This document shows, in pieces, positions 56,927 to 64,000 of a stretch of 64,000 nucleotides of DNA; positions within the stretch are counted from its first letter, which is position 1, and every line of letters starts with the position of its first letter. The DNA is from Zingiber officinale. Lineage: Eukaryota > Streptophyta > Magnoliopsida > Zingiberales > Zingiberaceae. The notes beneath the pieces were generated by a model. The model ran no database searches. It was not told the DNA's origin and saw only the letters and a program-made list of their open reading frames with translations. Both the position numbers and the translations under genes were made by a program. The stretch lies in NCBI RefSeq assembly GCF_018446385.1, contig NC_056000.1, positions 78,502,688 to 78,566,687 on the forward strand. The letters are read 5' to 3'.

Positions 56927-56957
56927 ATCTGTTATAAGGGGCCTAACTCCGCCCCTG

Positions 56958-57559
56958 CCCTAAAGCAGCAAAGCTTTGCATCATCCTCATTACCAGCAAC
57001 AAGAATATTACTTAATTTTCATGATCAATCATCTCTATCGCTATAAATAATCCCACATGTCACCAACAAGCATCGTGTTTGTCCACATTAATTGACTTTT
57101 AATTCTGTGTTGTTCGCAACACTTTGATAAACTATTCTTCATTGAATTTGGCACATGTTTCCAGGGGAGTTCCCTAGGGTCTCTCTATTTTAGGGGCCCT
57201 TCTATTATTAAGATTTTATATTTATATTTAGATTTTTTTTATTAAATTTGATAATGAATTAATTTTTTAACAAACCAATTAGAATATTCCACCTATTTTA
57301 TAATTACACATGGACCATGAGTTGACTAAACCTTTTACATCCCCAATTCATTATATTCGAGCAAAAAAAAATTAATTTGGGTGAAAAAATGCCGTTTCAC
57401 TTTTTCCTTTCCAATTCTTTGATTCTCTCTTGTACAATCCCATCCCTAATTTTCTACCCCATCTTTCGCCTCATCGCTACGCCGCATTCGAATCGCAACA
57501 TAGAAACTTTCTAGAGAGACCGATAGTTCGACAGTCTCTGATCTTCGACACTAATATCA
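56958..57559. other. No gene recognised
   Basis: CAGGGGAGTTCCCTAGGG at about 57162 may be the left end of a second hAT element whose remains include the fragment at 57560-57712. A matching right end and target duplication were not established. Confidence 0.35.
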
Positions 57560-57712
57560 AAATTGAAGTTGATAAAGAACTATCTTCAATCAATTATGTC
57601 ACGGGATAGATTGAATGGTTTAGCCATATTATCTATGGAAAAAAAGATGGTAGCTAAGTTTGATTATGATGATTTAGTTGATAATTTTGTACGACAAAAA
57701 GCGGGAAGAGTA
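57560..57712 (+). pseudogene. C-terminal exon of a second TTF-type hAT transposase
   Basis: An open stretch reads LKLIKNYLQSIMSRDRLNGL and continues with LAILSMEKKM and DYDDLVDNFVRQKA before a stop. This is close to the terminal exon of plant zinc-finger MYM/TTF-type hAT proteins, where ERLNGLA is highly conserved. The upstream domains are absent. It is unrelated to the end of the transposase at 53155, so it comes from a different subfamily. Confidence 0.7.
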
Positions 57713-57939
57713 TGAACATTTTGTTATTAGATTTAGCTTATATATGTCATATTTTATAATTTAATGAATTTACATAGCATATTAAATATTGATGATAATC
57801 ATGTGCATTTAATTATGGGTAGTGGAACCCCTAGTATTATGAGGTTTCACCGATAAAAATAAAGGATATCGTCCATTGTTTCACGTAAAAATCATCCACC
57901 ATTGGCCATCGTCAACGACATCAAGGAAGTCAATCCCCT

Positions 57940-58319
57940 GAAAGTGTTCTAGAAGAAGAAAGACCTTTCGCTGGACTCTACCTGTTTCTCTTCTCCGATG
58001 ACAATGCAGCTCATCGTCCGATCCATACTTTAAAAACCTTCATCAAAAACTCCAACTTCATTTACTGCAGGTTTACCAAGATATGACCGCTCCACGAGCT
58101 CACTACTTCATCTTCACAGGCCACAACTCCTATTCAGCCGGCAACCAACTCAGTAGCATTTGCAGTGATGAACCGATCATACAGGCATTGCAAAATGGAG
58201 TCAGAGTCATTGAGCTTGATCTATCGCCAAATAGGACACGTAGTGGTATTGATGTGGTTCATAGAGGGTACATATTATTTAATTCACTCCTCTCAGTATA
58301 AATAAACATACAGTATGGT

Positions 58320-58370
<51 letters not shown>

Positions 58371-58440
58371 TATCTGGTATCATTAACTCTGTAGGACATT
58401 GACTCACCCAGTGGAACTCATCAAATGCCTGACCTCCTGA
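57940..58440 (+). pseudogene. PI-specific phospholipase C X-domain fragment
   Basis: The exon from about 58071 to 58267 (after TTTACTGCAG) encodes the start of the catalytic X domain: YQDMTAPRAHYFIFTGHNSY, where the GHNSY His is a catalytic residue in the family, then NQLSS, DEPIIQALQNGVRVIELDL and DVVHRG. A GT-AG intron (58268-58394) holds a long TA microsatellite. The next exon reads TLTHPVELIKCLTS and hits a stop at 58438. Upstream, about 57965-58010 has GLYLFLFSDDN, like the EF-hand/X-domain junction, with a stop before it. Intact plant enzymes have about 550-600 residues with X, Y and C2 domains and cleave phosphoinositides at the plasma membrane. This is a remnant, cut off by a gypsy LTR at 58476. 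Confidence 0.8.
58324..58367. repeat. (TA)n microsatellite in PLC intron
   Basis: About 22 uninterrupted AT/TA dinucleotides. Confidence 0.97.
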
Positions 58441-58475
58441 ATGCAGGCCTAACATATCAGGAAGCCAATATAACT

Positions 58476-59045
58476 TGTTAAATTTTAAAAGTACATAATT
58501 TTTTAGTCAGAACTTAGAATTAAACTCTATTAATGATCACACATAAAAATTTAAAAATCTATATTTATTATGGGTAAAATCTTAACGACCAAGTTTTGAC
58601 CCTAAATTTCATCGTTTAAATTCTTTTCAAAGACTTTTTTTTACTATTTTTGATAATTTTTATTTTTAGGGTATTTAGGATAATTTTAGTATTCCTGATA
58701 TTTATAGGAGAAGATTTGTCTTGATCCGTATTCTGTTTTGAATTAAAATTGTTCAGTTATGTATTTTCCTTTTCGGATAAAAGATCTATTTCCTTTTTTA
58801 TAGGATTAAAATTAATATATGTTAATTATAATTTCTTTCCTTTATTTAGGTCTTAAGTTATGGTCTATATAAGAGTGACATTTAGATGTTAAGGAATTAT
58901 CTTTTATTTATAATAAAATTTCTTATTATGGTAAAATTCAGAGTGGCATATTTCTCTTCGTTTTAAGAGAATCTTCTTCTTATTTTCTCCTCAATATTCC
59001 TTTCTCGGTAGCCCATAGGATAATCGCTATCTTGCCTAGCTTTAG
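58476..59045 (+). repeat. 5' LTR of decayed chromovirus-type gypsy
   Basis: It starts about TGTTAAATTTTAAAAG, has a TATA box (TATATAAG, 58866-58873) and a following AATAAAA (58910-58917), and ends just before the primer-binding site. The exact left end is approximate and the final CA is not preserved. Confidence 0.6.
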
Positions 59046-59046
59046 T

Positions 59047-59060
59047 TGGTATCAGAGCCA
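59047..59060 (+). promoter_or_regulatory. Primer-binding site (initiator-Met tRNA)
   Basis: TGGTATCAGAGCCA, the exact common plant sequence, directly downstream of the LTR. Confidence 0.9.
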
Positions 59061-59084
59061 TGTGAAGGTCATCGTCAAATCCAT

Positions 59085-61562
59085 TGGCGGGTTGTTGTGA
59101 TCATAGTCATGGACGCAACAACAGGCAGGCATTGATGGAGGAAACCGAGAATTGTGGTCGTAACGTTCAGGACATAATGACGATTGAGGATTTACAAAGG
59201 CAAGTTATAAAGTTAACCCAGTGTCTAGTGGCGCGAGATCTCAAAAATCATTATATTTCTGATTGTGGATCTGAGTCTTCCTTCAAGAATCCATATCACC
59301 GACGGGAGACACCTTAGGAACGTCATGGGTGAGAGGAGCCTACTAGAGACTTCAAACTTTGAGATCTGTCCAAATTTTCTGGTTCGTTGCAAGCATAGGA
59401 CTTCATTGACTAAATCAATGAAGTATAGAAGATCTTCGACTACAGGATGAAAGTGAAGTTAATTGCCATCAGACTTATGGGGCGAGCATCAGCATGGTGG
59501 GAACAAATGCGATGCTGTCAAGACAAACAAGAAGTCCCAAATAACTGACTGGGATAATATGAAGGGGGAAAAAAAAAATAAAGGAACACTTCCTTCCCTT
59601 CAACTACACCCAAACTCTGTTTCAGGGACTTCACTCATTGAGACAGGGTGTGAGATCGATCGACAAATATACAGATGAATTTTTTCAACTGGTGGACCAA
59701 AACGATCTATTCGAGATGGAGGAGCAAAAGGTGGCACGATACTTAGGGGGTTTGCACTTGACCTTGCAAGATGCCCTCAATCTTCATTCATTTTTGACAA
59801 TGTTAGAGGCCTTTCAACATTCACTGGCGGTTGAAAAGCAACAAAATCTGAAACCAGTGAGGAGAAGTGACTAGAATAGTTGACTAGACCACTCTCAAAA
59901 TTCTCATCCTTCACAGTAGCAACCACTGCAACAGCCATCACAGCAGCAACGGCAGCGGTCACCATAGGTTTACTCTAAGACCCCTATCTAGATGTTATCA
60001 ATGTGGTGAATAGGGACATATGGTGCACCAATACAGGAAACCCTCTTCTACTAATTTGAAGGGCACAAACTTGTTGATAGAGGAAGATGTGATAGAAGAT
60101 ACAGCAACAATTGGTTATCCGATGTATGATGTATCTGATGAAGTGATTTATAGTGATGGTCATGAGACTTTGGTCATTCGTAAGAGTCTGCTGACTTCCA
60201 AGGGAAATTAGGTGATGATTTGTTGAGAACCAATATTTTTCACACTATCTGAACCATCATGGATAAAGTCTGCAAGATGAATATTGATAGCGACAATTGT
60301 GAGAACGTAATATCCGCTGAGCCTATCCAGAAATTACAACTAAGATAGATTGTCATTCTAAACCCTACAAGTTATTTTGTCTAAATAAAGAAAGTGAGGT
60401 AACAGTAGACCAATGATGCCTCGTTTCCTTTTCAATTGACAAATATTTTGATAGTACTTGGTGTGATGTGGTGGTTATGGATGCGTGTCATATATTTTTG
60501 GGGCGACCTTGGAAGTATGATAGCAATATTGTTCATGATGGGTAAAATAATATATATACCCTTCACATTAAGGAAAAAAAGATTATGTTGGTGCCGTGGT
60601 GGAAAGAAACTACTCCAATTCCGGTAACTAAAAGAACTAATCTGTTTTCTATATCTAGGTTTTTAGATGAAGTAGAGCATAGAGTTGTATATGTTTTGCT
60701 ACCGTGCCAGAGCATTGCTCCTACCATGGACACTGAGTTACCAGTCGAAGTACAATAGCTGCTAGCAGATTTTGATGAGTTGATGTCAGAGGATCTTCCT
60801 TTCGGGCTACCATTTATGCGAGATATCTAACATCAGATTGACCTTATTCTAGGGTCGAGTTTGTCTAATCAGCTAGCTTATCTCCTTAACCCTAAGGAAA
60901 TTGAAAAATTACAGTATCAAGTGGTGGAGTTGTTGGAAAAAGGACACAACTGAGAGAGAATAAGCTCCTGTGTAGTTTTTGCCCTACTATTGTCAAAGAA
61001 GAATGAATCGTGGCATATGTGTGTTGATAATAGAGTCATCAACAAGATTACAGTGAAGTACAAGTTTCCAATTACTGGCTTGGACTACATGTTGGATAAG
61101 CTATCTGGTTCTAAGGTCATCTAAAAAATTAACCTTAAAAGCGGATACCACCAGATCAAAATAAGGCCTGGTGATGAATGGAAGATGACATTCAAGATGT
61201 AGCATGAGCTATATGAGTTGATGGTCATGCCTTTTGAACTGTCCAATGCGCCCATCATCTTCATGAGGTTTATGCATCAAATCTTGTTGCCTTTTATGGA
61301 AAAGTTTGTGGTAGTATACTTTGACAACATACTCATTTACAGTCCAACATGGGCATCACACTTTGATCATCTTCGTGCTATCTTTGAAAATCTAAAAATG
61401 GAGTGCTTATTTGTAAATAAGAAGAAGTGTTCTTTCTTTACTACATCGGTAACTTTCCTCAGCTTTATTGTGTCTACTGATGATGTATACGTAGATCAAA
61501 CAAATATAGATGCGGTCTTGGAGTTGCCTCAATCAAGGACCTTACACGATATCAGAAGTTTC
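59085..61562 (+). pseudogene. Decayed chromovirus-type gypsy gag-pol
   Basis: Gag pieces appear at 59084-59874 in changing frames (VDQNDLFEMEEQKVARYLGG). A zinc knuckle near 60000 reads CYQCGE-stop-GHMVHQYR, so it has lost its last Cys and gained a stop. Protease-end text (FLGRPWKYDSNIVHDG) is near 60500. Reverse transcriptase runs from about 60990 ([18 protein letters not shown]) through 61218-61598 ([31 protein letters not shown]). The catalytic box is YFDN rather than YFDD, so the second Asp is lost. Pol is cut at 61562 by a copia LTR. No integrase or chromodomain lies in the window, so lineage is inferred from RT wording. Confidence 0.85.
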
Positions 61563-62434
61563 TGTAGGTCCCTTTGGCGACCGGCTAGAGGGGGGTGAAT
61601 AGCCCTGAAAAGAAAAATGAACCTTCCAAGAATTTTATAGTTTTATTAAACTAACACTTGCATAAAATAAGTTAAGAAGTAAACTAAGAGTAGAGGCACG
61701 AAGGGGTTACTTGGTTACAACCAGGGAGGTTGTTAATCCAAAGAAGTTAAAAGCTTAGTAAGCAGTCTCCTTCAGGCGGAGAAGCCTCTTACAGTGTTGA
61801 TGGCTCACAAACAAGTAGTAGAACAAACTAGAAGCATTTACAAGTATTGTTTTGAACCATTGGTACCAGGGCTATATTTATATCCCTAGTCGGGGAGCTT
61901 GGAAGGGTTCCAGGCGCCTCATGCCACATTGCGTCTGGCTAATATTTTTGGGTCTGGGAGCCCGGAGTCTGGGCGCCTCGGACAGGTCTAGGCGCCTTGG
62001 ACTAGGTCGGGGCACCCCAGATCGAAAAGTTAGCATTTTGTTGACTTTCGATCCCGGTCTTCTGCTCCGGTTATGCTCGCATTGGTCCGGATCTTTCGCT
62101 TCGGCTCCGCTCGCTTGGGTGATCTCGACCATCCAGAATAGGGCTCACCCGAAGGCATTTTCCGACCTTCGAGCAGTCTTCTGTTCTGACTTCTCGTCCA
62201 TCGGAAACGCTGCACACCTCCTTCTCGTCCGCCCGCGTACTCTTCCACAACACCTCATCCCTCAGACGCACCGAGCCAATCGACCCTCTCCCGTGCCGTC
62301 CTTCTCGCTAGCTGCATCTTTCGCTCGACTTCCTATGCTCCTAAGTTCCTGCACACTTAGATACAGGAGTTAAATACCAACAAGACCTAACCTGACTTGG
62401 TTGATCACATCAAAACTACCTTGGGGTACTTACA
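61563..62434 (-). repeat. 3' LTR of a third SIRE-like copia
   Basis: The plus strand starts TGTAGGTCCC and ends GGGGTACTTACA, a 12-bp imperfect inverted repeat at the ends. It has the GGTGAATAGC motif near 61600 and GGCGCCTC repeats around 61900-62000. It is inserted into the gypsy RT frame; the left flank is GTTTC (61558-61562), and the other copy of the duplication would be outside the window. Confidence 0.8.
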
Positions 62435-64000
62435 ATCTCCCTTTTTTGATGTAAGCAACCCAAGTTAAGTTAGGGTAAACAAACATAAAGAGGTAATAAC
62501 AAGGTAATAAATTTACAACTCAATAATGTGCAAGAAAATTAAATTGCCCTCCTCCTAGACTTAATTTTCCCTTCTCCCTCTTTGATCACATTAAATAGGG
62601 TACTTTAAAATGACTTTGGAAAAGATAAATTTAAAGTCTAAGGAAAAAATTGAAAAACTCTTTTAATTGTTAAAAAAATCTAACAAAGGTTAAGCAGACA
62701 AAATAAAATGTTCGCAAAAAGTTGAATTTTAAAAATTTACATTTGGATAACTAATTCATAGAAAATTTTCTAACGGTAAAATTTTTTTTGAAGAATTGTT
62801 TAGATATAGAAAAATAAATTCGCTACAATAACTCTAACAAGTATATTTTTTGTTAAATAAATTTTAACGATCAGAATTTTTCTAACAGAAATTTTGACAA
62901 AGAATTTAAAGAATTAGTTAAAATTATTAAACGCTTCACAATTAGTCAATTAAACATTTATTTTTGTAATTGGCTTCCAGGTTGTGGCGAGACACTAGGC
63001 CTTCTTGGTTATTGGAACAACGACCACTTTTAGACAAAGCCATTTAAAGGAATTAAACATTTAATTTTCTTTCTAAAAGCCCTAAGTCCAAGAAAAAATA
63101 GTCAATCTAAATATGATTTGGAACCCAAAATAGATTCCTTCCTACAGGATTAATCAAGAATTTCTTAAGAATATATTTCTGTGATATTTTTCTAATTTAG
63201 TCCTTATGATATTTAAAGTGCCAATTTAATCCATTGTATTTTCTAACATGTTGGCTATGTGAGCATGCATGATTTTTTAATTCTTCTATTTCTGCTTTCA
63301 ATTTTTCATTTTCTTTTTTTATCTTGTCAAAGTCTTCTAGTCGACAAGATGTTGCTAAATTTTTTTTTAATTCATCATTTTCCTTTTTGAGTTTGTCAAA
63401 ATCTTCTTGTAATTTCTTATTCTCAATTTCTAATTTATAAGACATTTTAGTAAGAAACTTTATAAATTTAAATAGCTTATCAGGCGGTAGGAATCATACC
63501 TAACTTACCCTATCGATTTCATCATCTGAGACTCCCTCTATAGAGCTGCTCTCTTTTGATGTTGCTCCCTCTTCATCAATGCTCTTGATGCTTATTGCAA
63601 AAGAGCTTGCTTTATCTTCTTCTTCTTAGTGACATGCCATTGGTACGATTCCGGCGTAGGCCTCGATTTCTGATTTTGATGAGGTTTCGTCCCACGTCGC
63701 TTTTAGGTTCTTGTACCTTTTCTAGGTTGGTCTCTTGTCCATGCTTGTGTCCTTATTCTTGTCCTTGCTTTTTAGTTTTGGGCAGTTATCTTTTACATGT
63801 CTTCTTCATTGCAGTGGTAGTATTTTACCTTTCTTTTTCTTCTCTTACATTGTACTTGATTAAACTTATTGGATTTAAATAATTTTTTAAATCTCCTTAC
63901 CATTACCGCCGTTTCGTTATTGTCAAGTGATGTCTCAGAATCTGGTTCATCCATTTTTTGCTTTTAAGATAATGTTTTGCCTTGATTCATTCTTTAGACC
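62435..64000 (-). mobile_element. Interior of third SIRE-like copia, runs off window
   Basis: On the minus strand the LTR is preceded by a purine tract (62435-62447, AAAAAAGGGAGAT). 62450-63190 is AT-rich and non-coding. 63445-63197 encodes a Glu/Lys coiled coil (LQEDFDKLKKENDELKKNL, and a second similar heptad block) of the type seen near the C-terminus of SIRE-like Gag. At about 63990-63610 there is a decayed zinc knuckle (YYHCNEE, then after a one-base shift HVKDNCPKLKSKDKNKD); its first Cys is Tyr. No pol is seen between these gag parts and the 3' LTR, so this may be another gag-only or internally deleted element. Confidence 0.7.

Larger units (their letters stand above)
52162..56957 (+). 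mobile_element. TTF-type hAT transposon with matched ends
   Basis: The left end CAGGGGCGGAGTCACG (52162) and right end CCTAACTCCGCCCCTG (to 56957) give a 12-bp perfect inverted repeat, CAGGGGCGGAGT, the known terminus of this plant hAT group. The flanks CCCCAAAT (52154-52161) and CCCTAAAG (56958-56965) match at 6 of 8 positions, an aged 8-bp duplication. Inside are a GC-rich BTB/POZ gene fragment, a decayed transposase, an internal near-copy of the 3' end and 1.3 kb of unknown sequence. Confidence 0.85.

Overview
This is a plant nuclear window, almost certainly a monocot. Intron-containing GC-rich host genes sit in a sea of nested LTR retrotransposons (Ty1/copia and Ty3/gypsy), hAT elements, tRNA-derived SINEs and MITEs. 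LTRs dense in ATCGATCG palindromes, and SIRE-type elements whose terminus carries a GGTGAATAGC motif, are a pattern I associate with the ginger family (Zingiberales). That placement is from memory and only moderately secure.

Only two host genes look complete. One is a two-exon lipid phosphate phosphatase gamma / dolichyl-diphosphatase-like gene on the minus strand (14559-15315). The other is a single-coding-exon Yip1-family membrane protein on the plus strand (39519-40292). Host fragments are a PI-phospholipase C X-domain piece (about 57940-58440) and a BTB/POZ (KCTD-like) piece held inside a hAT element (52381-52686).

Layout, left to right. 1-1794: LTR of a Tekay/Del-like gypsy, cut by the window edge. 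1795-12500: an older GC-rich repeat split by a solo SIRE-like LTR (2011-3333) and by a complete gag-only copia derivative on the minus strand (3730-11644, target duplication CCCTC). 12500-16300: LPP gamma gene and a MITE. 16365-21651: two LTR-like direct repeats enclosing a pair of about 740-bp palindromes, a CACTA-like terminus and a SINE. 21655-28440: the 3' part of a Tat-type gypsy (70-bp tandem array, antisense ORF, LTR), with a 2.8-kb solo LTR and a MITE inserted. 28440-32110: SINE and a decayed hAT. 32115-38545: a young copia with TSD CAATC, near-identical LTRs and two amber stops. 39519-40310: Yip1 gene. 41786-50291: decayed Tat gypsy on the minus strand, carrying a foreign copia gag fragment. 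52162-56957: TTF-type hAT with matching termini and the captured BTB piece. 57161-61562: second hAT fragment, PLC fragment and decayed chromovirus. 61563-64000: another SIRE-like copia on the minus strand, running out of the window.

No operon-like or defence-like system is present. The most unusual structure is in the copia LTRs: arrays of short hairpins whose stems change in a compensatory way from unit to unit. Separate hairpin modules lie in the pol-less interior of the gag-only element, and there is a hairpin cluster just upstream of the young copia's TATA box. The gene capture by the hAT element and the tandem long palindromes are the next most interesting observations.
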